A model generated the notes under the pieces. That model made no database searches and was not told the origin of the DNA. It saw only the letters and a list, made by a program, of their open reading frames with translations. Both the position numbers and the translations under genes were made by a program. From positions 1-5,126 of the forward strand of contig JASBVW010000128.1 of the NCBI GenBank assembly GCA_029961005.1: a stretch of 5,126 nucleotides of DNA, written 5' to 3'. The DNA is from Bacillota bacterium (GTDB lineage: Bacteria > Bacillota > UBA5301 > JASBVW01). Positions within the stretch are counted from its first letter, which is position 1. Every line of letters starts with the position of its first letter. This document shows, piece after piece, positions 1 to 5,126 of this stretch.

Positions 1-225
1 CGCCTCCTCCGTAGTGAGCTCGCCTCGGTAGTCCCGGTCCTCTGCGTCGATGTAGCAGTGCCGACACCTGAGGTTGCAGCGGTTGGTCATGTTCCAGACC
101 ACCAGCGGGCGCTCATCGGAAGAGAACTGGAGAAGATGCGGGGGAAGGTTGCGCGTGTCCCGCCCGTAGTTGAGGGCCTCGGCCACGGTGGCCGTGCCGC
201 ACAGGAGTTTAGTACACCCGATCAT
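1..225 (-). CDS. ahbC: AhbC/NirJ-family radical SAM protein, N-terminal 75 codons (partial)
   Basis: This reading frame is open from an ATG at 225-223 to the left edge of the window, so only residues 1-75 are visible and the 3' end is missing. It begins MIGCTKLLCGTATVAEALNY and continues to a conserved VVWNMTNR segment, followed by the radical-SAM [4Fe-4S] motif CNLRCRHCY with cysteines at residues 50, 54 and 57 (CxxxCxxC). The MIG-x-x-KLxCGT opening and the LPPHLLQFS stretch are typical of AhbC/NirJ1, which in the siroheme-dependent pathway removes the acetate side chains of 12,18-didecarboxysiroheme to give Fe-coproporphyrin III. The start is supported by AGGTGG at 240-235, nine bases upstream. 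The gene follows cobA-hemD after 4 nt, which fits a role downstream of siroheme. AhbD and heme d1 NirJ are relatives; the N-terminus favours AhbC, but the C-terminal auxiliary-cluster region that would settle it is outside the window. Confidence 0.83.
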   Translation of the reverse strand, partial: MIGCTKLLCGTATVAEALNYGRDTRNLPPHLLQFSSDERPLVVWNMTNRCNLRCRHCYIDAEDRDYRGELTTEEA

Positions 226-240
226 CTTTTCATTCCACCT
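226..240 (-). promoter_or_regulatory. Ribosome binding site and chained start/stop junction before ahbC
   Basis: On the minus strand this reads AGGTGGAATGAAAAG directly before the ahbC ATG. AGGTGG (240-235) is 9 nt from that ATG and is the likely Shine-Dalgarno sequence. The cobA-hemD stop TGA (232-230) overlaps an earlier ATG (233-231). That ATG opens only a three-codon frame (Met-Lys-Arg), whose stop overlaps the ahbC ATG. The earlier ATG sits 1 nt from the Shine-Dalgarno sequence, so it is unlikely to be used for initiation from that site. Confidence 0.6.
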
Positions 241-1819
241 TTACTTTGGATTGCTCAAAATAACGCACCAGGGCTCGGACCAGACCCGGGATGGTATACT
301 CTTCCGCTTCCACGTGGACGGTTAAACCGGCCTGGCGCGCCGTCTCCGCCGTAATGGGCCCGATGCAGGCCACCACCACTCCCGCCAAGAGGCGGCGCCA
401 CTCTCCTCCCCCGCCGCCTTCCCCCAAAAGTTGGAGGAAGTTGCGCACCGTGGAGGAGCTGGTGAAGGTGACGGCCGCAATCTTCCCTTCCTCCAGGAGC
501 TGCCGCACCGCCTCCCGCTGGTGTCCGGACCGGGCCGGGACCGTGCGGTAAGCCGTCACCTCGTCCACCCGGGCTCCTTGCTCTGCCAGGCGCCGCGGCA
601 GCACGTCCCGGGCCTCCGCCGCCCGGGGGAGAAGAAACCTCCGCCCCGCCACCTCCGCGGCGGGGAACCCCGCCAGGATCCCCTCCGCCCGGAACTCCTC
701 GGCCGGGGCGTAATCCGCCTGCAGGCCCCAGCGGCGGAGGGCCGCCGCCGTGCCGGGCCCGATGGCGGCTAATTTCCGCCCGCCCAAGGCTCGGGCATCC
801 CGACCCTTCTCCAGGAGGCGCTGCAAAAAGGCGTCCACGCCGTTGCTGCTGGTGAAGATAACCCAGTGGTAAGAAGAGAGCCGCTCGATGGCCTCATCCA
901 GAGGGGCGTAGCTCTCCGGCGGCGCGATTTCGATGGCGGGAAACTCCACCGGCTCCGCCCCCAGCTCCGCCAGGAGATCGCTCAAGGCACTGGCCTGGGC
1001 CCGGGAGCGCGTGACCAGGATCCGCCGACCGAAGAGGGGCTTCTCTTCAAACCAGTTCAAGAGGGAGCGCAGCCGCACCACCTCGCCTACCACGATGATG
1101 GCTGGAGAGGTGAAGTTCTGCTCCGCCGCCCGGCGGGCGATGGTGCCCAGCTCCCCTACCAGCACCTCTTGGTCGGCCGTGGTTCCCCAGCGCACCAGGG
1201 CCACCGGAGCGGACGCCGGGCGCCCGTAGGCTAAAAGCTTTTCCGCGATCTGCTCCAGGTTCTCCATCCCCATCAAAAAGACCAGGGTGTCGGTGGCCGT
1301 GGCCAGCTTCTCCCAGCGCAGGCTGGACTCCCCCTTCGTCGGGTCCTCGTGGCCGGTCACGATGGCCAGAGAGGAGGCATAGCCCCGGTGGGTGAGGGGG
1401 ATGCCGGCGTAGGCCGGCGCTGCCACCGCCGACGTGACCCCCGGCACCTCCTCAAAAGGGATGCCGTGGCGGCGCAGCACCTCCGCCTCCTCCCCGCCCC
1501 GTCCGAAGATGTAGGGGTCTCCCCCTTTTAAGCGGACCACTACCTTGTCCTCGGAGGCCTTCTGGACCAGGAGGAGGTTGATCTCCTCCTGGGGCAGGGC
1601 ATGCCGGTTGGCCGCCTTGCCCACGTAGATCAACTCCGCGTCGCTGCGGGCGTAAGAGAGGAGCCGCTCGTTGGCCAGGCGGTCGTAGACCACCACGTCG
1701 GCCCGCTCCAAGCACTGGCGGCCCCGCAGGGTCAAGAGCCCCGGATCCCCCGGCCCGGCCCCGACCAGAAACACCTTCCCGCGCCCGCCCGCCGGGCGCA
1801 CCCCTTGCTCACTCTGCAT
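230..1819 (-). CDS. cobA-hemD: Fused uroporphyrinogen-III C-methyltransferase / uroporphyrinogen-III synthase (CobA-HemD)
   Basis: A 529-residue two-domain cytosolic enzyme. Residues about 14-255 are an SAM-dependent uroporphyrinogen-III methyltransferase: the glycine-rich VFLVGAGPGDPGLLT (16-30), VVYDRL (43-48), VVRLKGGDPYIFGRGGEE (94-111) and EVPGVTSA (124-131) are all intact. Residues about 263-525 are uroporphyrinogen-III synthase, with RRILVTRSRAQA (265-276), WVIFTSSNGVDAF (319-331), AIGPGT (352-357), AYRT (423-426) and VTFTSSSTVRNF (450-461). The HemD domain cyclises and inverts hydroxymethylbilane to uroporphyrinogen III, and the SUMT domain adds methyls at C-2 and C-7 to give precorrin-2. 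Such fusions are known in anaerobic Firmicutes and Deltaproteobacteria. The ATG at 1819 lies inside the end of hemC (11-nt overlap) and is preceded by AAGGAG at 1832-1827 with a 7-nt spacer. A run of five glycines (468-472) sits in a probable surface loop of HemD. Both domains look functional. Confidence 0.97.
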   Translation of the reverse strand: MQSEQGVRPAGGRGKVFLVGAGPGDPGLLTLRGRQCLERADVVVYDRLANERLLSYARSDAELIYVGKAANRHALPQEEINLLLVQKASEDKVVVRLKGGDPYIFGRGGEEAEVLRRHGIPFEEVPGVTSAVAAPAYAGIPLTHRGYASSLAIVTGHEDPTKGESSLRWEKLATATDTLVFLMGMENLEQIAEKLLAYGRPASAPVALVRWGTTADQEVLVGELGTIARRAAEQNFTSPAIIVVGEVVRLRSLLNWFEEKPLFGRRILVTRSRAQASALSDLLAELGAEPVEFPAIEIAPPESYAPLDEAIERLSSYHWVIFTSSNGVDAFLQRLLEKGRDARALGGRKLAAIGPGTAAALRRWGLQADYAPAEEFRAEGILAGFPAAEVAGRRFLLPRAAEARDVLPRRLAEQGARVDEVTAYRTVPARSGHQREAVRQLLEEGKIAAVTFTSSSTVRNFLQLLGEGGGGGEWRRLLAGVVVACIGPITAETARQAGLTVHVEAEEYTIPGLVRALVRYFEQSKVKVE

Positions 1820-2771
1820 CGCTCCGCTCCTTCGCTCTAAATTGCGCCAGGATCTCCTCCCCGCCCTGCCGGCGGAGGTGGTCGCCCAGGCGCTGCCCCA
1901 CCGCTGCCGCCTCCGCGGGGGAACCGGAGGCCTCCCCCCGCACCAGACGGCTGCCGTCCAACGAGGCGATCACCCCGGCCAAGCGCAGGGTTTCCCCCTC
2001 CACCTGCGCCAGGGCCCCGATGGGGATCTGGCAGCCGCCCTCCAGGCGGGCTAAAAAGGCGCGCTCCGCCGTCACCGCCGCCCGCGTAGGTGGGTGATCC
2101 ACACAACCCACCAGGCGGGCCATGAGCTCGTCCCCCGCCCGGATCTCCACGCCGATGGCCCCCTGCCCCACCGCCGGCAGGCAAATCTCCGGCGGTAGGT
2201 ACTCGGCGATGGCTTCCCGCCAGCCCAGCCGCTCCAGGCCCGCCGCTGCCAGCACGATGGCCGCCAACTCCTGGGTCTCCAGCTTGCGCAACCGGGTGTC
2301 CAGGTTGCCCCGCAGGGGAACGAAGCGCAGGTCCGGCCGGTGCCGGCTGAGTTGCGCCACCCGGCGCAAGCTGCTGGTGCCCACGGCCGCACCCTCCGGC
2401 AGCTCCGCCAGGCTCCGGTAGCGCCGGGAGACCAGGACATCCCGGGGATCCGCCCGCTCGAGCACGGCCCCGAGGGCGAGCCCAGGGGCCAGGGCCGTGG
2501 GAACGTCCTTCATGCTGTGCACGGCCAGGTCCACCTCGCCCGCTTGCAAGGCCTGCTCAATTTCTTTAACGAACAGACCCCGGTCTCCGATGGCAGAGAG
2601 CGGCGAGTTCAAAATCTTGTCGCCGCTGGTCTTGATCTTGACCAGCTCAAAGGTTACGTCCGGGTAGTGCTCCTGGAGCCTGGCCACCACCCACCGGGTT
2701 TGCCAGAGCGCCAGCTGGCTCCCCCGGGTGCCGACCGCCACTTTCTTCACTCTAACCTCAGATCCTGGCAT
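1809..2771 (-). CDS. hemC: Hydroxymethylbilane synthase (porphobilinogen deaminase)
   Basis: At 320 residues this is close to the usual 300-315 of HemC. It polymerises four porphobilinogen molecules into hydroxymethylbilane on a covalent dipyrromethane primer. Family motifs are clear: VGTRGSQLALWQT (13-25), KTSGDKI (47-53), IGDRGLFVKEIE (61-72), AVHSMKDVP (83-91) with the catalytic Asp at 89, GTSSLRR (131-137), LRGNLDTRL (153-161), PAVGQGAIG (199-207), and LEGGCQIPIG (243-252), where Cys247 is the expected attachment site of the dipyrromethane cofactor. Its product feeds the HemD domain of the next gene, whose start overlaps this gene's last codons by 11 nt. The ATG at 2771 follows the sirC stop by 9 nt and has GAGGGAG upstream. 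A GTG at 2750 (residue 8), with its own GAGG five bases upstream, is a credible alternative start and would give the more usual short N-terminus VKKVAVGTRGS. Confidence 0.98.
   Translation of the reverse strand: MPGSEVRVKKVAVGTRGSQLALWQTRWVVARLQEHYPDVTFELVKIKTSGDKILNSPLSAIGDRGLFVKEIEQALQAGEVDLAVHSMKDVPTALAPGLALGAVLERADPRDVLVSRRYRSLAELPEGAAVGTSSLRRVAQLSRHRPDLRFVPLRGNLDTRLRKLETQELAAIVLAAAGLERLGWREAIAEYLPPEICLPAVGQGAIGVEIRAGDELMARLVGCVDHPPTRAAVTAERAFLARLEGGCQIPIGALAQVEGETLRLAGVIASLDGSRLVRGEASGSPAEAAAVGQRLGDHLRRQGGEEILAQFRAKERSDAE
1827..1832 (-). promoter_or_regulatory. Shine-Dalgarno sequence for cobA-hemD inside hemC
   Basis: AAGGAG lies 7 nt upstream of the ATG at 1819, within the last codons of hemC. 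It supports this start for the fusion protein and suggests that translation of cobA-hemD is coupled to termination of hemC, whose stop is 8 to 10 nt inside the fusion gene. Confidence 0.75.
2756..2759 (-). promoter_or_regulatory. Possible internal Shine-Dalgarno sequence for a GTG start of hemC
   Basis: GAGG lies five bases before the GTG at 2750 (hemC residue 8). It competes with the GAGGGAG at 2782-2776, which serves the ATG at 2771. Because many HemC proteins begin only a few residues before the VGTRxS motif, this site leaves the exact hemC start open. Confidence 0.4.
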
Positions 2772-2780
2772 CTTGCTCCC

Positions 2781-3524
2781 TCACTGCCCCTCCCCCGGCT
2801 GCGCAGCGGCGCCCTCGGCCCCCTCCAGCAGGGCGTCCAAGTTCACGGCCTCCGCTACCTCCCGACCCAGGACCTCTTCCAGCAGGGCGCGCACCCCCCG
2901 CCGGTCGCCGGCCCGCCAGAGGTCGGGGAGAGGGAGGGCGGCCAACCGGTGGAAGAGCTCCTCCCGCTGGCGCGCTTCCGGGACCAACTTCAAGATCCAG
3001 GGGCGCAGAGCTCCCAGCAGGTACAAGAACGAGGAGTACTCCGGGCCGAAGGTGCCCTCCAGCTGTTCCCGGATGCGCCGGGCCAGGGCCGGGCTGGCTC
3101 CGCCGGTGGAGACGGCAATCACCAGCGCACCCCGGCGCAGGGTGGCGGGCACGAGAAAGTTGGACTCCGCTGCGCAGTCTACAATATTGACCAGTATCCC
3201 TTGGCGGCGCGCATCCTCCGCCACGGCCGCGTTGACGGCCGGATCGTCGGTGGCACCTATCACCAGGTGAAACCCGGCCGCATCCCCCGCGCGGTAGGGG
3301 CGCGCCCAGTGTTCCACGCGCCCTCTTTGGACCTCCTCCGCCAGCTCTGCCACCACATCCGGGCTGAGCACCGTGACCGCCGCCCGGCACAAGAGAAGAG
3401 AGGCCACCTTCCGGGCGGCCACCCTGCCGCCCCCCACCACCAGGCACCGCTTGCCCCGCAGGTCCAGCAGGGCAGGAAAATAAACCGCCTCCGTGCTCTC
3501 GCCTTCCTGAGCCTGCCTGTTCAC
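2781..3524 (-). CDS. sirC: Precorrin-2 dehydrogenase / sirohydrochlorin ferrochelatase-type protein (CysG-N/Met8/SirC family)
   Basis: A 247-residue protein of the siroheme synthase N-terminal family, which oxidises precorrin-2 to sirohydrochlorin with NAD+ and, in Met8p and CysG, also inserts Fe2+. It opens with YFPALLDLRGKRCLVVGGG (15-33) and the nucleotide-binding GGGRVAARK (31-39). It then has IGATDDPAVN (89-98), NIVDCAAESNFLVPA (113-127) with Asp116 aligning with the Asp needed for both activities in CysG/Met8p, and VSTGGASPALARRIR (138-152), where Ser139 matches the phosphorylated serine of CysG. An arginine- and leucine-rich C-terminal helical domain follows. Length is between SirC (about 200) and Met8p (about 270). 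The start is a GTG at 3524 with GGGGAGG at 3538-3532, 7 nt upstream; the ccsA stop lies 18 nt before it. Whether it also chelates iron cannot be decided from sequence, because SirC of Bacillus megaterium is dehydrogenase only. The family assignment is secure. Confidence 0.95.
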   Translation of the reverse strand: MNRQAQEGESTEAVYFPALLDLRGKRCLVVGGGRVAARKVASLLLCRAAVTVLSPDVVAELAEEVQRGRVEHWARPYRAGDAAGFHLVIGATDDPAVNAAVAEDARRQGILVNIVDCAAESNFLVPATLRRGALVIAVSTGGASPALARRIREQLEGTFGPEYSSFLYLLGALRPWILKLVPEARQREELFHRLAALPLPDLWRAGDRRGVRALLEEVLGREVAEAVNLDALLEGAEGAAAQPGEGQ

Positions 3525-3531
3525 TCCTCAA

Positions 3532-3538
3532 CCTCCCC
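3532..3538 (-). promoter_or_regulatory. Shine-Dalgarno sequence supporting the GTG start of sirC
   Basis: GGGGAGG lies in the 18-nt gap between ccsA and sirC, 7 nt upstream of the GTG at 3524. It fixes a non-ATG start. No ATG is available between it and the conserved YFPALLDL segment, so GTG is the best-supported choice. Confidence 0.75.
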
Positions 3539-3542
3539 AAAA

Positions 3543-4376
3543 CTACAGGATGCGGATAAAAGAATGCGGACTGGGCAAGAGCAGGCTGATCCCCAGATAA
3601 TTAAAGAGGATGGCCAAGAAGCCCAGGACAGAAAGCAGAATGGCCCTCCGGCCGTGCCAGCCCTGGATGTGGCGGGCGTGCAGGTAGCCGGCGTAGATGA
3701 GCCAGGTGATCAGCGACCAGGTCTCTTTGACGTTCCAGTCCCAGTAGCTCCCCCACGCATTCTCGGCGTAGATGGAGCCGGTAAGGATGCCCAGTGTCAA
3801 GAGCGGAAAGGCCCACCGGATCAGAAGATCACTCATGGCCTCCAGCTTCTCCAGTGAAGGGAGCCAGTAGTACCAAAAGTTGACCCGCTTACGCTTCAGC
3901 TGCCGCTCCTGCCAGAGGTACAACACCGAAATGACAAAAGCCAAGGTGAAAGAGCCGTAAGCCAGAAAATTCAAGAGGACGTGCACCATCAGCCAGCGGC
4001 TCTGCAGGACGGGCAACAGGGGCAAAAGGTCCCGCGGCAGGGTAGAGGCGTAAATTAAAATGCCCCCCACTCCTCCCAGCACCACCAAAGAGAGGATGGA
4101 CCAGCGCACCTTCCACTCCACGACAAGGTACACGCTCAAGACCACCCAGCTCAGGGTGCTGAGCGACTCAAAGAGGGAAAGAAAGGGCACAGACCGCTGC
4201 GACCAGCCCCGAAGGAGGACAAAGGCCGTCAGGGCCACCCAGGTAGCCAAAGTGGCCAGAAAGGCGTACCGCGCCAGCGACCGGCCCTTTGACTTCAGGC
4301 GCAGGGCGTTGAGGAGAAAGGCCAGCCAGGCCAAAACTATAGTCAGATGGTGGGCGTAATCAGCCACCCTTAACAT
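3543..4376 (-). CDS. ccsA: CcsA/HemX-family integral membrane protein (cytochrome c assembly, WWD domain)
   Basis: A 277-residue hydrophobic protein with about eight membrane segments by eye (roughly residues 8-25, 36-56, 68-86, 91-111, 127-155, 184-203, 219-235 and 244-268). The tryptophan-rich AENAWGSYWDWNVKETW (204-220) and SLITWLIYAGYLHARH that follows identify the CcsA/CcmC/CcmF heme-handling superfamily. Conserved-looking histidines at 132 and 233 flank this loop, as heme-ligand histidines do in CcsA. CcsA helps carry heme across the membrane for cytochrome c maturation. The length and position right after hemA also match HemX of Bacillus subtilis, a member of the same fold family that lowers HemA levels, so either role is possible. 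The motif is atypical: the usual WDPKETW reads WNVKETW here. No CcsB/ResB partner is in the window. The ATG at 4376 overlaps the end of hemA by 17 nt and has AGGAGG at 4389-4384 with a 7-nt spacer. Confidence 0.92.
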   Translation of the reverse strand: MLRVADYAHHLTIVLAWLAFLLNALRLKSKGRSLARYAFLATLATWVALTAFVLLRGWSQRSVPFLSLFESLSTLSWVVLSVYLVVEWKVRWSILSLVVLGGVGGILIYASTLPRDLLPLLPVLQSRWLMVHVLLNFLAYGSFTLAFVISVLYLWQERQLKRKRVNFWYYWLPSLEKLEAMSDLLIRWAFPLLTLGILTGSIYAENAWGSYWDWNVKETWSLITWLIYAGYLHARHIQGWHGRRAILLSVLGFLAILFNYLGISLLLPSPHSFIRIL

Positions 4377-5126
4377 AGAGGCTCCTCCTCGACTGGGTGC
4401 GCTCCGTCTCCCCGGCCTTTCCCGCCGCTCCCTCTGACACCTCTTCCGCCGCCTGACCGCCCTCCTGGCCCTCCTCCGGTATCAGCTCCAGGTTGAAGAG
4501 GTTGCGGGCCATGGTTAGATAGCGGGCGTTGTCCTCCTCGCAGGCTATCTCTTTGAGGAAGACCACCGGGTGGTGCAGGAGCTTGTTGACGATGACGTGG
4601 GACATGGTGGCGATGAGGTTTTTCTCCCGCTCGCTCAGGTGCGGCATCTTCTTGAACAGCTTCTCCAGCTCCTGCTGTTGAATCTCCCGGCCCCGCTCCT
4701 TCAAGGCCCGGATGAGCGGCACCACCTCCCGGGCCGCCCACCACTCGGAGAAGGCCCGGACCTCCTCCGCGATGATCTGCTCCGCCCGCACCACTTCCTG
4801 CTCCCTCTTGCGCAGATTGGCCTCCACCACCGCCTGGAGGTCGTCGATGTTGTACAAATAGACGCCGTCCAATTCGTGGGCCCGCGGGTCGATGTCCCGC
4901 GGAACCGCAATGTCAATGAGAAAGAGGGGCCGGTTGCGCCGGGCCCACATGACCTCCCGCACCAGCTCGTACTCCAGGACCACCTGAGGGGCTCCGGTGG
5001 AGCTGATGACGATATCGGCCTGCACCAAGGCCTCCCGCAAATTCTCCCACGGTACGGCTTGGCCGCCGAACTCCTGGGCCAGCTGGCAGGCTCGCTCGTA
5101 GGTACGGTTGACCACCACCAGCCTCG
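4360..5126 (-). CDS. hemA: Glutamyl-tRNA reductase, C-terminal part (5' end cut by the window edge)
   Basis: The frame is open to the right edge, so about 254 C-terminal codons of a protein usually 420-460 residues long are seen. The true start and the N-terminal catalytic domain with its nucleophilic cysteine lie outside. HemA reduces glutamyl-tRNA(Glu) to glutamate-1-semialdehyde with NADPH, the first committed step of C5 tetrapyrrole synthesis. Visible, numbering from the valine codon at 5118: VVNRTYERA (2-10, NADPH-binding strand), VISSTGAP (37-44), FLIDIAVPRDIDP (66-78) and YNIDDLQAVVEANLRKR (89-105). The long helical dimerisation domain follows, with MSHVIVNKLLHHPVVFLKE (172-190) and RNLFNLE (205-211). 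After the family core, about 40 residues rich in Glu, Gly and Ala form a low-complexity tail (212-252). A GTG at 5118 lies in mid-domain and is not the start. The gene's end overlaps ccsA by 17 nt, suggesting translational coupling. Confidence 0.97.
   Translation of the reverse strand, partial: RLVVVNRTYERACQLAQEFGGQAVPWENLREALVQADIVISSTGAPQVVLEYELVREVMWARRNRPLFLIDIAVPRDIDPRAHELDGVYLYNIDDLQAVVEANLRKREQEVVRAEQIIAEEVRAFSEWWAAREVVPLIRALKERGREIQQQELEKLFKKMPHLSEREKNLIATMSHVIVNKLLHHPVVFLKEIACEEDNARYLTMARNLFNLELIPEEGQEGGQAAEEVSEGAAGKAGETERTQSRRSLYVKGG
4384..4389 (-). promoter_or_regulatory. Shine-Dalgarno sequence for ccsA inside the hemA 3' end
   Basis: AGGAGG sits 7 nt upstream of the ATG at 4376, within the codons for the HemA tail. 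It decides the ccsA start over a nearby in-frame GTG (codon 4) and places the ccsA initiation region entirely inside the hemA coding sequence. Confidence 0.75.

Noticed and set aside
58..354. A 98-codon plus-strand frame at the left end
   Set aside because: It is antisense to the ahbC N-terminus and the end of cobA-hemD, both of which have conserved motifs. Its own translation has no recognisable features.
468..495. Frame change or insertion suspected at the five-glycine run of HemD
   Set aside because: In this segment antisense to the plus strand, the reading frame continues into the conserved end of HemD (ACIGPITAETARQAGL), so the run is a loop, not a frameshift.
607..665. Two adjacent perfect 7-bp hairpins (607-613 with 621-627, and 644-650 with 659-665)
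   Set aside because: They lie within the HemD coding region (about residues 385-404) and have no T-run on either strand. Such stems are common in GC-rich coding sequence, so I do not call a terminator or regulatory element.
1403..1418. Repeated palindrome GCCGGC separated by four bases
   Set aside because: It is inside the SUMT coding region and explained by Ala/Gly codons (AYAGI). There is no sign of a protein-binding or recombination site.
2340..3857. A 505-codon open frame on the plus strand
   Set aside because: It lies antisense to hemC, sirC and ccsA, all of which have clear family motifs on the minus strand. Its translation is Pro/Gly/Arg/Gln-rich with no domain I recognise. Long antisense frames are expected in GC-rich coding DNA.
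1..5126. Search for tRNA/rRNA genes, CRISPR repeats, insertion sequences, riboswitches, internal promoters and terminators
   Set aside because: Coding sequence covers nearly the whole window, the largest gap is 18 nt, and I saw no repeat arrays, transposase motifs, T-rich terminators or RNA-gene signatures by eye.

Overview
The window is a single, tightly packed minus-strand gene run for tetrapyrrole (heme/siroheme) biosynthesis. Read in the direction of transcription, from high to low coordinates, it holds: the C-terminal part of glutamyl-tRNA reductase (hemA, cut by the right edge), an eight-helix CcsA/HemX-family membrane protein, a precorrin-2 dehydrogenase/sirohydrochlorin ferrochelatase-type protein, hydroxymethylbilane synthase (hemC), a fused uroporphyrinogen-III methyltransferase/uroporphyrinogen-III synthase (cobA-hemD), and the first 75 codons of a radical-SAM protein of the AhbC/NirJ family (cut by the left edge). 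No gap exceeds 18 nt. hemA/ccsA overlap by 17 nt and hemC/cobA-hemD by 11 nt. Each internal gene has a recognisable Shine-Dalgarno sequence, so this looks like part of one polycistronic operon whose promoter lies upstream of hemA, beyond the right edge. I see no internal promoter or terminator, no RNA gene, no repeat array and no mobile element.

The genes fit one pathway. HemA makes the 5-aminolevulinate precursor (HemL and HemB are needed but are not in the window). HemC and the HemD domain make uroporphyrinogen III. The fused SUMT domain methylates it to precorrin-2. The CysG-N/Met8/SirC-type protein oxidises precorrin-2 and may insert iron to give siroheme. AhbC acts on the decarboxylated siroheme. 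Together this points to the siroheme-dependent ('alternative', Ahb) heme route of anaerobes rather than the HemE/CPO/PPO route. AhbA/B, AhbD, HemB and HemL would be expected further downstream, but that cannot be seen here.

The organism is most likely an anaerobic, GC-rich bacterium. The order hemA-hemX-like-sirC-hemC-cobA/hemD-nirJ/ahbC resembles hem clusters of anaerobic Firmicutes (Heliobacteria, Moorella/Desulfotomaculum-type Clostridia). Sulfate-reducing or metal-reducing Deltaproteobacteria also carry cobA-hemD fusions and cannot be excluded. This assignment is inference from gene content and order only.

The window is largely a well-conserved biosynthetic operon rather than an unknown system. 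The points most worth a second look are the altered WWD heme-handling motif in the CcsA-like protein (Asn in place of the usual Asp), its overlap with hemA, the low-complexity tail on HemA, the unresolved chelatase activity of the SirC-like protein, and the unusual junction before ahbC.
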